From: JACRGC01 sp041305345
Lineage (GTDB): Archaea > Micrarchaeota > Micrarchaeia > Norongarragalinales > SBBD01
DNA: 64,000 nucleotides
NCBI GenBank assembly: GCA_041305345.1
Contig: JBFYLP010000005.1
Location: 124,001-188,000, forward strand
Reading direction: 5' to 3'
Shown: piece by piece, positions 44,900 through 52,484 of the stretch
Layout: each line of letters starts with the position of its first letter
How positions within the stretch are numbered: position 1 is the first letter of the stretch
The notes under the pieces: generated by a model
What the model was told of the DNA's origin: nothing
The model's input: the letters and a program-made list of their open reading frames with translations, nothing else
Databases searched by the model: none
Program-made: the position numbers and the translations under genes

Positions 44900-45085
44900 A
44901 TGGTTAACAAATGCCAGCGTTGCAACAAGGAAGCTCATTATGTAGAGAAATGCATGACCTGCGGCAGGTACGTGTGCAGGAACTGCCAGAAGGCGAGCAA
45001 GAGCGCAAGCAAAACCTCAAGGCTCATAATTTGCAAGGACTGCTGGGGAAAGATGCCAAAAAGGAAGGCGTGGGAATCCGCTTAA
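44900..45085 (+). CDS. Small double zinc-finger protein (61 aa)
   Basis: Four CxxC pairs in 61 residues: CQRCNKEAHY, CMTCGRYVCRNCQKAS, CKDCWGKMPKRK. This would bind two zincs in a treble-clef or B-box-like arrangement. The basic character fits nucleic-acid or protein binding. It ends overlapping the last bases of the convergent antiporter gene. Family name not recognised. Confidence 0.65.
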   Translation: MVNKCQRCNKEAHYVEKCMTCGRYVCRNCQKASKSASKTSRLIICKDCWGKMPKRKAWESA

Positions 45086-46152
45086 GCACCCTGCAGGCTG
45101 CTTTCGAGGACGAATTGGGATAGGATGAATGCCAGATAGATTAGCAATAGCATCAGCCCTTCCTTCCGGTCCAGCTGCCTTCCCGTGCGGATGAACTCGA
45201 GTGCCATGAATCCAACAATCACCATTGAAAATCCCGTAAGGAGGCCAAGCGGGAGCTGCGGAATCCTGAAGGGGAATAGGAATGCGATCACGCCAAGGGT
45301 CAACGTAGCATCAGTCGCCACGTTTCCAAGTATGTCGCCAAGGCCAAGCCCCTTCTTTCCCTCCCTGATCGCCTCAAGGGAGAACGTGAGCTCGGGAAGG
45401 CACGTTGCAGCAGCGATCAAAACGCCAACGAAAATAGCCGGCAGCCGTAAAATGCCCGCAAGCGAAATCGCATTGTCAGCAACTATGTTGGCACTTGAGA
45501 AAAGCACGAACAACGAGAGCGCAATTAGCATTGACCCTGAAAATGCCTTCATCTTGTGCTGACCAATTTCGGCGATCACTTCGCCTGGCGACTTCCTGCT
45601 GCGGGAAATATGCCTCACGTAAAATGCGAATGCGGCAAGGAGTGCCACGCCGTCAAGCCGCGAGTACTCTCCATCAAGCATAAGCAGCACGGGAAGCGCC
45701 AAAAGCGCCAGGTAGAATTTGCTGCCCCCCGCTATCAGCGTGCTTGTGAATTTGACGGACGATGCAATGATTGCAATAGCCCCGAGAATCAACGTAAGGT
45801 CGGTGACGTTTGAGCCCAGCAGCAGGCCAAGGCCGAAACCCGGATTCCCGTCCATTGCGGCACTTAGGGAAATTGAAAATTCCGGCAATACGGCAGCTAT
45901 CCCTATGACGAGGAAGCTGGTTGTGAATTGGGATATGCCCAGCATTTTTGATAGCGCGACAAGCGCCTTGACAAGCATCTGCACGCTTTGGAGCAGCAAG
46001 AGAAAGCCGGCGGAAAGAAGGATCAGGGAATAAGCGAAATTTCCTTCTGGGAGGCTCGAAAAAACCGGTTTAAAGAGGTCGTTCAAAGGATCGAATAAAA
46101 GCAACATCAAGGAATAGAAAGCGAGCAGAACGATTGGTGCGCTGGTTTTCAT
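45082..46152 (-). CDS. Ca2+/cation antiporter (CaCA family) 2
   Basis: 356 residues with about ten transmembrane helices and two inverted alpha-repeats: VLPEFSISLSAAMDG...GLLLGSNVTD and CLPELTFSLEAIREG...GDILGNVATD. These are the LPE...GSN motifs that bind Ca2+ and Na+ in NCX-type exchangers. In both repeats the Asn-rich pocket ends in Asp (VTD, ATD), which may change the counter-ion. It is encoded 12 bases downstream of a second CaCA gene. Confidence 0.8.
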   Translation of the reverse strand: MKTSAPIVLLAFYSLMLLLFDPLNDLFKPVFSSLPEGNFAYSLILLSAGFLLLLQSVQMLVKALVALSKMLGISQFTTSFLVIGIAAVLPEFSISLSAAMDGNPGFGLGLLLGSNVTDLTLILGAIAIIASSVKFTSTLIAGGSKFYLALLALPVLLMLDGEYSRLDGVALLAAFAFYVRHISRSRKSPGEVIAEIGQHKMKAFSGSMLIALSLFVLFSSANIVADNAISLAGILRLPAIFVGVLIAAATCLPELTFSLEAIREGKKGLGLGDILGNVATDATLTLGVIAFLFPFRIPQLPLGLLTGFSMVIVGFMALEFIRTGRQLDRKEGLMLLLIYLAFILSQFVLESSLQGA

Positions 46153-46164
46153 TTTTTCCTCACG

Positions 46165-47109
46165 CTAAATGCTCCCCGCACCGAAAATCACAAGGAACGC
46201 AAGGTAGCCAAGCACGAGCAGCATTCCGGCCCTCTTGTCTATGCCCTTCCTCACTACGACCAAATAAAGCAGGAGGATGTTTGCCATCACTGAAAAGATT
46301 ATCAGTTTAAGCGCGGGCGCGAAGGAAATTGCGGGATTTATCATCAATGCAATCCCAAATATCATCGTGAGGTTCACGATTGCGCTCCCAACGGCATTGC
46401 CTATCGCCATTTTTTCCTTGTTCTTCCTTGCCGCCGCGATGCTGACCGACAGCTCGGGGAAAGTAGTGCCAAGTGCTATGAGGGTGCCTCCGATTACGGT
46501 CTCGGCAATCCCTAGGATGTTGCTCAGCTTAATCGCATTATCGACGACAATTTGCGCCATGAAGAGCACTATTGCTATGAAGAAAATGAATTTGGTCATG
46601 TGGGGCAGGAACACGCGTTTTTTGGGCTCCATTTTCGCCTCCTCCCCCTTTTTTCCTTTCGAAAGCATCCAATATACGTATGCGAGGAAGATCAGGAACA
46701 AGGCCGCGCCCGTCAACCTTCCGGGTTCGTAAATCACGAAAAAAAGGGATATCAGGCTTGTGCCAAGCATTATCATCACGAGTTCGTTCAGGTCCCTGCG
46801 CTTTATTGCAACAACGCCCAGGATCGCTGCCACTCCCAGGACGAAGGTCACATCCGCAATGTTTGCGCCAAATACGTTTCCGACCGAGAGATCGGTTCCG
46901 CCCTTGAGCGCAGCGGTTGTTGAAATCACGAATTCCGGCAGGGAGGTCGCAATAGAAAGGAGGATGAAGCCAATTGCAAGCTCGCTTATGCCAAAAATCC
47001 TCGCAAGCTCGGCTGCGTGCTCGGTGCTCCTTTCAGCGGACCATAGAACTGCAAACATGCCTCCGACCACGAAAGCCAGGGGGATAAGCCATTCTTCCAT
47101 CTTCATCAC
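46165..47109 (-). CDS. Ca2+/Na+ antiporter (CaCA family) 1
   Basis: 314 residues, about ten transmembrane helices. Alpha-repeats: SIATSLPEFVISTTAALKG...GNVFGANIAD and ALGTTFPELSVSIAAARKN...GNAVGSAIVN. The second repeat is canonical; the first carries GANIAD. Size and layout match the archaeal NCX structural model family. The start codon overlaps the stop of the CPA antiporter gene by four bases. Confidence 0.83.
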   Translation of the reverse strand: MMKMEEWLIPLAFVVGGMFAVLWSAERSTEHAAELARIFGISELAIGFILLSIATSLPEFVISTTAALKGGTDLSVGNVFGANIADVTFVLGVAAILGVVAIKRRDLNELVMIMLGTSLISLFFVIYEPGRLTGAALFLIFLAYVYWMLSKGKKGEEAKMEPKKRVFLPHMTKFIFFIAIVLFMAQIVVDNAIKLSNILGIAETVIGGTLIALGTTFPELSVSIAAARKNKEKMAIGNAVGSAIVNLTMIFGIALMINPAISFAPALKLIIFSVMANILLLYLVVVRKGIDKRAGMLLVLGYLAFLVIFGAGSI

Positions 47110-48353
47110 TCTTTCTTCTTTGCATAAGGGTATCTTGTGCCGGCACGTATGATCCTGGGCTTTGCAGCGCCGAGCAACGATTCGTACCGGTAAACGCCAA
47201 CGGTCGCGACCACGTTTGTTAGGAGGATCACGAGGAACATTATTTCCTGGAAGTATGGTATCGAAACCCCCTTGCCGATTAGCAGGAAGGTCAGCACTGC
47301 TGCAATCAGGTCCCGGGGGATCATCGTTAGTATGAGGGAATTCTGGAAACCGTCCGCGAACAATTTGCCAAGGAGCCTAATGCCCAAAAATCTGGCAAGA
47401 ATTATCAGAAGCACAAGCGCAGCGGATACCGAAACGAGCCCAGGGGAAAGCTCCTTGATGTTGATCATTAGCCCCAGGTAAACGAAGAAGAAGGTGCGCA
47501 CGAAGAAGGAGACCTCGGTTTGGAATTGGCGCATCTTGTCCTCCAGGTGGAAGTTGCCCTGGATCTTAAGCAGCTTGGCGAATTCCTCGCTGCTCGCAAG
47601 GGCAATCCCGAACACGAGAATGGATATCGCGCCGCTTCCTCCCATCGCCTCGACGATGGAATATTGGATCAAAAGGACCGCAATTGTCAGGAGGTACCCG
47701 AAGGGCTTCCCGTAGAATCTTTGCAGGATGAATGCCCAGCCCGCCGCGAACAATATGGCAAGCACAATGCCAATTGAAAATGCCGAAGCGATCTGGCTTC
47801 CGAATATGGAAAGGTTCACGGACTTGGAGATGATGATTTGGGCGAAAAGCAGCGCGCCTATCACGCTTAGCGCATCGGTCATGGTGGATTCGAGGGTCAG
47901 GAGGGTTTTGGGCTCCTCGCCTACCCGGATTTTCGTGATGATGGAGATGACGGCAGCCGAGGAGCTTCCGCCAATCACCGCGCCGAGAAGTAGGCCTTCG
48001 GCAAGAGGCCAAGGCCCCAGGAAGAACATCGCCACCCCGACGAGGAAGACGGATATGATGAACACCAGGAATGTAAATGTGCTTGCCCTTCCGATTTCTT
48101 TCATTACCCGGAATATGTTCAGGTTGATGCCCCCATCGAAAAGCAATATTACCAGCGCGAGAGTCCCTATGAACGGCGCCAATTCATATATGATGGAGGT
48201 CTGGGAGATGTCAATGACGTTGAATATGGGGCCCAGCAGCACGCCAAGCAGTATTAGGAAGATCACGTCTGGGATTTTCGTCCTCTCGAAGAACATCATC
48301 GAGAAGAACCCGATTACTATGATGGTGCCCAATATGAAAAATTCCTGGATCAT
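47106..48353 (-). CDS. CPA-type cation/proton antiporter
   Basis: 415 residues with about twelve transmembrane helices. Features of the CPA family: DVIFLILLGVLLGPIFNVID in an early helix, LLFDGGINLN, AVIGGSSSAAVISIITK, and LESTMTDALSVIGALLF with the transport Asp. The C-terminus is short with no TrkA regulatory domain. First gene of a three-antiporter operon, so cation balance is managed as one unit. Ion choice (Na+ or K+) is not determinable. Confidence 0.8.
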   Translation of the reverse strand: MIQEFFILGTIIVIGFFSMMFFERTKIPDVIFLILLGVLLGPIFNVIDISQTSIIYELAPFIGTLALVILLFDGGINLNIFRVMKEIGRASTFTFLVFIISVFLVGVAMFFLGPWPLAEGLLLGAVIGGSSSAAVISIITKIRVGEEPKTLLTLESTMTDALSVIGALLFAQIIISKSVNLSIFGSQIASAFSIGIVLAILFAAGWAFILQRFYGKPFGYLLTIAVLLIQYSIVEAMGGSGAISILVFGIALASSEEFAKLLKIQGNFHLEDKMRQFQTEVSFFVRTFFFVYLGLMINIKELSPGLVSVSAALVLLIILARFLGIRLLGKLFADGFQNSLILTMIPRDLIAAVLTFLLIGKGVSIPYFQEIMFLVILLTNVVATVGVYRYESLLGAAKPRIIRAGTRYPYAKKKE

Positions 48354-48424
48354 CTCAATCCGTTAAAGTACGGAGTAGCCAATTATAAATTTTCCCTCCT
48401 GCCCCGGAAGCCCAATGCATCGAA

Positions 48425-48817
48425 TCAGACAAGGACCGCGTTCACGACCCCGTGCTGCGAGGGCCTGCTCGTGACCTTCGCCTTGCCGATCTCGGTTTCG
48501 AGGATCGCGCCCTTGGTGATGACGTTCTCCGAAGCATAATGCCTATTGTCCGGAGACTGGACCACATTAACGATCTTTACCTTCTTGATCTTCCCATCCT
48601 TCGAAACCACGTTGGCGAAAATCGCCGTCTTCAGCTTCACCTTGTGGTTGGCACCCTTCCCTCTCTGCCTCTCCCGCATCTCCTCCTTTGATTCCCTCTG
48701 GAGCCTTGGCCTGGCGAAGAAACCCCCGTAATTTGCAAGCGTCTTGTCGCGGTTGGGCCGCTTCTGCGCGCCTGTGCCCGAAGTTTTTGTCTTGAAGGAT
48801 GCGTGATATTGTACCAT
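48425..48817 (-). CDS. rps8e: 30S ribosomal protein S8e
   Basis: 130 residues from ATG 48817 (MVQYHASFKTKTSG). The sequence has the archaeal/eukaryotic-only S8e features: basic N-terminus, GAQKRPNRDKTLANYGG, NVVSKDGKIKKVKIVNVVQSPDNRHYASENVITKGAILETEIGKAKVTSRPSQ split across the beta-barrel. A small-subunit ribosomal protein and a firm archaeal marker. It diverges from the Cgi121 gene. Confidence 0.93.
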   Translation of the reverse strand: MVQYHASFKTKTSGTGAQKRPNRDKTLANYGGFFARPRLQRESKEEMRERQRGKGANHKVKLKTAIFANVVSKDGKIKKVKIVNVVQSPDNRHYASENVITKGAILETEIGKAKVTSRPSQHGVVNAVLV

Positions 48818-48873
48818 CTGCCAACACCTCAACTGACCGAAATATTAATTATTTCCAGCCTCGTCTTAAGCTG

Positions 48874-49326
48874 ATGCTGTATTTTTACACCCTCAAATCG
48901 GAGCTGAAAAATGAGGAGATAATTAGCGCCATCAAGAATTATAAAGCCATAGCAATACGGCCCGAATTGGCGCTCCTAAGGGTGTTTATAAGCTTCGGTT
49001 TTGGAAAGGCGCAGGAGGATTTCGGGAAGAAAAAAAACGCGGCAAATGCATTCCCGATCGAATGGCTCCTAAGGATTGCGTGCACGCGCAGCATCAAGAA
49101 GGCAATTGAGTTTTGCACTCCGGATTCGGATGCGATTGGGGTCGTAGGCGAAAGGCCAATTCCAAAAAAAATTTTGGCCAAAATCGGGCGCAGGTACAAA
49201 ACCAGGTTGAATGGAAAAATGCTTGGGGAAGTTGCCAATCAATACGGCATCAGCCGGATTTCCCTCGTAAAATATCCCCTGGAGAAGCTGCTTGAGGAAA
49301 AATGCATCGTTTCCTTCCTCGAGTGA
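48874..49326 (+). CDS. cgi121: KEOPS subunit Cgi121-like
   Basis: 150 residues from ATG 48874 (MLYFYTLKSEL). The layout fits Cgi121: strand-helix start, AIAIRPELALLRVFISFGFGKAQEDF (the A-rich 'l..A...A' helix), IEWLLRIACTRSIKKAIEFCTPDSDAIGVV. Cgi121 binds tRNA and is the tRNA-recruiting arm of KEOPS, which makes t6A37 on ANN-decoding tRNAs such as tRNA-Ile. The match is by pattern, since sequence identity in this family is low. Confidence 0.6.
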   Translation: MLYFYTLKSELKNEEIISAIKNYKAIAIRPELALLRVFISFGFGKAQEDFGKKKNAANAFPIEWLLRIACTRSIKKAIEFCTPDSDAIGVVGERPIPKKILAKIGRRYKTRLNGKMLGEVANQYGISRISLVKYPLEKLLEEKCIVSFLE

Positions 49327-49365
49327 AAAAAAGTTTTATAATGATGTCACGAGAGGATTTTACAA

Positions 49366-49378
49366 TACCTATATATAT
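49366..49378 (+). promoter_or_regulatory. TATA box of tfe
   Basis: ACCTATATATATT centred about 28 bases before ATG 49402. This predicts a leaderless tfe mRNA and supports that start. Confidence 0.6.
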
Positions 49379-49401
49379 TTTATCCGAGTATAGGTTTGAC
49401 T

Positions 49402-49968
49402 ATGCGAAGCGTGCCCAAGCATCCCAAAGGCGCAAATTTCGTAAAATACCTTCACGAATTCGTTCTGGAAAGCATCGGAAACAAGGGATTGCAGGTGCTT
49501 CTTTGCACCGGCGATGGCTGCACCGATGAAATCATCGAGGAGCGCACGAAATTGAAGATCGCTGAGATCAGGTCCATATTAAACCACCTCCACTCGTACG
49601 GCTTTGTCGATTATACGAGGGAGAAGAACATGCAGAACGGATGGTTCACATACACGTGGAAGTCGAATGGCGATAGGGCGATGCAGAATTTCCTCATGAT
49701 CAAAAGGAAGGAGGCGGAGAGGCTCCGCAGCGGGATAGAGTGCTCGGATGGCGCCGTATTCTACAGGTGCGGCAAGGGATGCGTAAAGCTGATGTTCGAT
49801 TCCGCAATGGAGCAAAAGTTCAAATGCCCGACGTGCTCGAAGGACCTCAAATACGTGGACAACAAGGAGGAGCTTCGGAAGGCCGAAGGCAGGATCAAGG
49901 CGATCGAGAAGATACTCGCGGCAAAGAACCTCAACGGCGGCAACGAGCTGCTTAGGCCTTTCAAGTAA
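49402..49968 (+). CDS. tfe: Transcription factor E (TFIIE-alpha homologue)
   Basis: 188 residues. An N-terminal winged helix (NKGLQVLLCTGDGCTDEIIEERTKLKIAEIRSILNHLHSYGFVDYTRE...WFTYTW) is followed by a zinc ribbon (YRCGKGCVKLMFDSAMEQKFKCPTC, with Cys spaced as in archaeal TFE) and a short coiled-coil tail. TFE helps RNA polymerase open promoters with TBP and TFB. The start was chosen from the TATA spacing. Confidence 0.92.
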   Translation: MRSVPKHPKGANFVKYLHEFVLESIGNKGLQVLLCTGDGCTDEIIEERTKLKIAEIRSILNHLHSYGFVDYTREKNMQNGWFTYTWKSNGDRAMQNFLMIKRKEAERLRSGIECSDGAVFYRCGKGCVKLMFDSAMEQKFKCPTCSKDLKYVDNKEELRKAEGRIKAIEKILAAKNLNGGNELLRPFK

Positions 49969-49976
49969 CTGATTTT

Positions 49977-50285
49977 ATGCCAATCCCAATCGAGGCGAGC
50001 ATGGAATTCGGAGAAGCGGCAAGTAAATTATTACGGGACCATTTCCCCGAAATTGGGAGAAAAATCAAATCAGAGCTTGAATCGGCCAGCCATAATCACG
50101 GTTATTCTTCCGTTTTCAACCACGGAACAACTCTCGTAATTACTCCGAAGATTCAATCCGATCTTAGGGAAATCGCCGCCAACATCGCTAAAAGGTACGA
50201 TTTGAACCATAAGCTGGATTTTCAAGAAAATAAATTCCGGGCCTATTTTTATTTAAAGGGCATTCATAACTCGGATGGGCCTTAA
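49977..50285 (+). CDS. Hypothetical protein downstream of tfe
   Basis: 102 residues, eight bases after the tfe stop, so probably in the same transcript. Mixed alpha/beta sequence (ASMEFGEAASKLLRDHFPEIGRKI; FNHGTTLVITPKI; FRAYFYLKGIH). No family recognised and no membrane segment. Confidence 0.5.
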   Translation: MPIPIEASMEFGEAASKLLRDHFPEIGRKIKSELESASHNHGYSSVFNHGTTLVITPKIQSDLREIAANIAKRYDLNHKLDFQENKFRAYFYLKGIHNSDGP

Positions 50286-50292
50286 CCATCCG

Positions 50293-50300
50293 TTTTATAA
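50293..50300 (+). promoter_or_regulatory. TATA box of initiator tRNA
   Basis: TTTTATAA centred about 34 bases before the tRNA 5' end. The predicted transcription start is near 50323, giving an eight-base leader. Confidence 0.5.
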
Positions 50301-50330
50301 CCAGAATATTGCATATTGTAACTCTCTAAT

Positions 50331-50435
50331 AGCGGGGTAGGGTAGCCAGGAGATAAACTAGTTCTGAATTAGTTTGCCTGAATGCCCGCTGGGCTCATAA
50401 CCCGGAGACCGGTGGTTCAAATCCACCCTCCGCTA
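50331..50435 (+). tRNA. Initiator tRNA-Met(CAU) with D-loop intron
   Basis: Exons 50331-50352 and 50383-50435 give a 75-nt tRNA. Acceptor AGCGGGG/CTCCGCT starts with the A1-U72 pair; D-stem is GGGT/GCCC; anticodon stem CTGGG/CCCGG has the G-C run next to loop CTCATAA (anticodon 50396-50398); T-arm GGTGG-TTCAAAT-CCACC; A73. The three G-C pairs and A1-U72 mark an initiator. The 30-nt intron 50353-50382 sits in the D-loop: BHB core CAGG/CCTG with bulges AGA and AAT, and a 7-bp inner helix TAAACTA/TAGTTTG closing a 9-nt loop. A T7 run at 50438-50444 ends the gene. No CCA is encoded. Confidence 0.92.
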
Positions 50436-50482
50436 TATTTTTTTACCAAGCCTGGGGGCAACCCCCGATCAGCACGTAAAAA

Positions 50483-51967
50483 TCATTTCCCGATTGGAAC
50501 TCCGCTAAATTCGTTGCACGCGCTGTATGCGGGCCTCGCGTTGAACCGGCGCTTCGCTTCGTTCTTCTCGCTGAGAATCACTTCATTGCCAACGAGCTCA
50601 AGCTTGAGGGTTGAATCGGACAAGGCATTGAGGTCAACGTCGTGTTCCGCCTGGACGATGTAGCCCTTCCCGGCTTTTGGGAATTCGGAAATATGCTTGA
50701 AGATTTCCTCCCTCATCACTTCGGATCCGGGTTCGAACGCAAGGACCACGCTCGTACTTGAGAAAGGGCTGCTCGTGACTGCTCGCATGACCGAATTCAC
50801 GACGAGGCGCTTGACCTCCTCCCTCTGCTTGCTTAAGGATATGTAAAGCACCTTCCCTATGCCGTCCTTCCAGGGCGAGACAAGTTCCTCGGAGATGTTC
50901 TTGCCAAAAAGCATCGGGTTTGATTTCTGCATTACCTCAACGACCCTTATCGCCTTCAGTATCACGAATTTGGGGATTTCCTTCGTTTCCTTGAAATTGT
51001 TGAGCTCGGTTATCAGGTCGCCAAGGACCGAAAGCTTCTCCTTCCGCTCATCATATATGCTCTTGAGGAGCGGAGCGACATCGGATTTCTCGAGGTTGAA
51101 CGAAGGAAGGAAAAGATCCGCATCGATCATCGTCATGTCTATGAAAAGGCTCTTGCCAAGGTCGAATTGCTTGAATGGGAAGCCAATTGGCTGGGGCCGC
51201 ATTCCGTACTTCTCGAACTCCTCCTTGTTCTTGCTTGGTATCGGAAGGCCCGCAAATGCGCCATCTGCATCGAATACCACGCACGGGATGCTGTTTAGCA
51301 GCATATCCTCGATTAGGATGTGCATCAGGTGGAGCCGTTTCTCCCTGCTCTCCCCCACGATGATTGTTGAAAACGCGGATTTGAGCGGCACTTCCGCCTT
51401 CTGGCCTTCGCGGTCGAGCCCGAGAAGCGCCTTGACTGAAACCTGCACGCCCGGCTCGCGGCCTTCCCTTACAAGGACGCCCTTCTTCGAGAAGGAAAGG
51501 ATCGCAATTGGGTCGCCTAGGAGGTTTTGCGCCTCATCGTCTGTTGAATTCTTGAGTTCCTTTGCACGGACATCGCCCGTGCTCTCAAGTCCCTTTTTCG
51601 TCAGCTTGAATAGCGCATCGAGTTCCTCATATTGCTTCGAGACCTCATTGGATAGGTCGGTCTCCGAGTAAGGCACATATGCGGGCGTGGAATCCACGAC
51701 CAGGTATTTGAAATGGTTCTCCCTTGTGATCTTCTCGATTATCGAGACGTCGCGTTTCTGCGCCGCTGCGAACTTGGTGGTGTCGCCCTCCACGACAAGG
51801 ATCCGCCGCTCTAGCACCAGCACGCCCGAAACCTCATCGCCGGTTTTTTCAAACAGCGTTACGAGTAGCACCTTTTCTGGGTTCTGGTAGATCTGCACGG
51901 GAAAATTCCCCCAAGTCGCCGAAATGATGCGCTTCCAGGGGCCGTGCGCTAGCTCCAAGTCGGCCAT
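50483..51967 (-). CDS. HerA-like (DUF87) protein with degenerate Walker A
   Basis: 494 residues. The overall order resembles HerA/FtsK-superfamily ATPases: an N-terminal region, then FSTIIVGESREKRLHLMHILIEDMLLNSIPCVVFDADGAFAGL split at about residue 205-250, a long helical insertion, and a C-terminal part with VVLAFEPGS and KGYIVQAEHD. The expected P-loop GxTGSGKS is replaced by GESREKR, so normal ATP hydrolysis is unlikely. The Asp of the first strand (FDADG) and the later E remain. It could be a structural subunit of a HerA-like ring. Family assignment is moderate, since key motifs are lost. Confidence 0.5.
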   Translation of the reverse strand: MADLELAHGPWKRIISATWGNFPVQIYQNPEKVLLVTLFEKTGDEVSGVLVLERRILVVEGDTTKFAAAQKRDVSIIEKITRENHFKYLVVDSTPAYVPYSETDLSNEVSKQYEELDALFKLTKKGLESTGDVRAKELKNSTDDEAQNLLGDPIAILSFSKKGVLVREGREPGVQVSVKALLGLDREGQKAEVPLKSAFSTIIVGESREKRLHLMHILIEDMLLNSIPCVVFDADGAFAGLPIPSKNKEEFEKYGMRPQPIGFPFKQFDLGKSLFIDMTMIDADLFLPSFNLEKSDVAPLLKSIYDERKEKLSVLGDLITELNNFKETKEIPKFVILKAIRVVEVMQKSNPMLFGKNISEELVSPWKDGIGKVLYISLSKQREEVKRLVVNSVMRAVTSSPFSSTSVVLAFEPGSEVMREEIFKHISEFPKAGKGYIVQAEHDVDLNALSDSTLKLELVGNEVILSEKNEAKRRFNARPAYSACNEFSGVPIGK

Positions 51968-52148
51968 CTTCTATCGGAGTATAGTATGGTTGGGGGCTTT
52001 ATAAAATTATCACAACTGGGAATGAAAAAAATCAGGTAAATGCGGGGGCGGGCCCGAAGGACCGAAAGACTCGCATTGGAATTGGTGGAAAAAAAAGTTT
52101 TGAAAAAAATGAAAAAAGGAAAAAAACCATGGCCCCATGCCGTCAAAC

Positions 52149-52301
52149 CTACATCTTCATCAAGCCTTTCCTCTTGACGTACGCCCACAGCTTCTTAGTC
52201 ATCTCAGAAGGCGAAATCGGCGTGCCGCCGAATACGTCCTTCAAAGTGTCGTGTGCGTTCCCGAAGGAAATCTTCATTCCTCCGAATGCTTTTCTTGCCA
52301 T
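52149..52301 (-). CDS. Mini SWIB-like protein (50 aa)
   Basis: Short minus-strand frame MARKAFGGMKISFG...VFGGTPISPSEMTKKLWAYVKRKGLMKM. The segment SPSEMTKKLWAYVKRKGL matches the first helical half of SWIB/MDM2 domains, including the K-K-L-W-x-Y-x-K core; the second half is absent. GGGGTGAAAAGC directly before the ATG provides a ribosome binding site. SWIB proteins bind chromatin or transcription factors, and this truncated version may dimerise to complete the fold. Confidence 0.6.
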   Translation of the reverse strand: MARKAFGGMKISFGNAHDTLKDVFGGTPISPSEMTKKLWAYVKRKGLMKM

Positions 52302-52484
52302 GCTTTTCACCCCTTTTCCCCTCTAAAAAAGTATGAAATTACGAGGGAGCAGGGGTTAATAAAGGTATCGCTTTTTTACGAGGGAAATGCGAGGGAAAAA
52401 TCGGGTTTTTAAGGCTCTGGGCGTTTTGGCTCGTGAAACGGGCTACGCTGCGGAAAAAAAACTTGGGCGAATGCGCCTTGGGGC

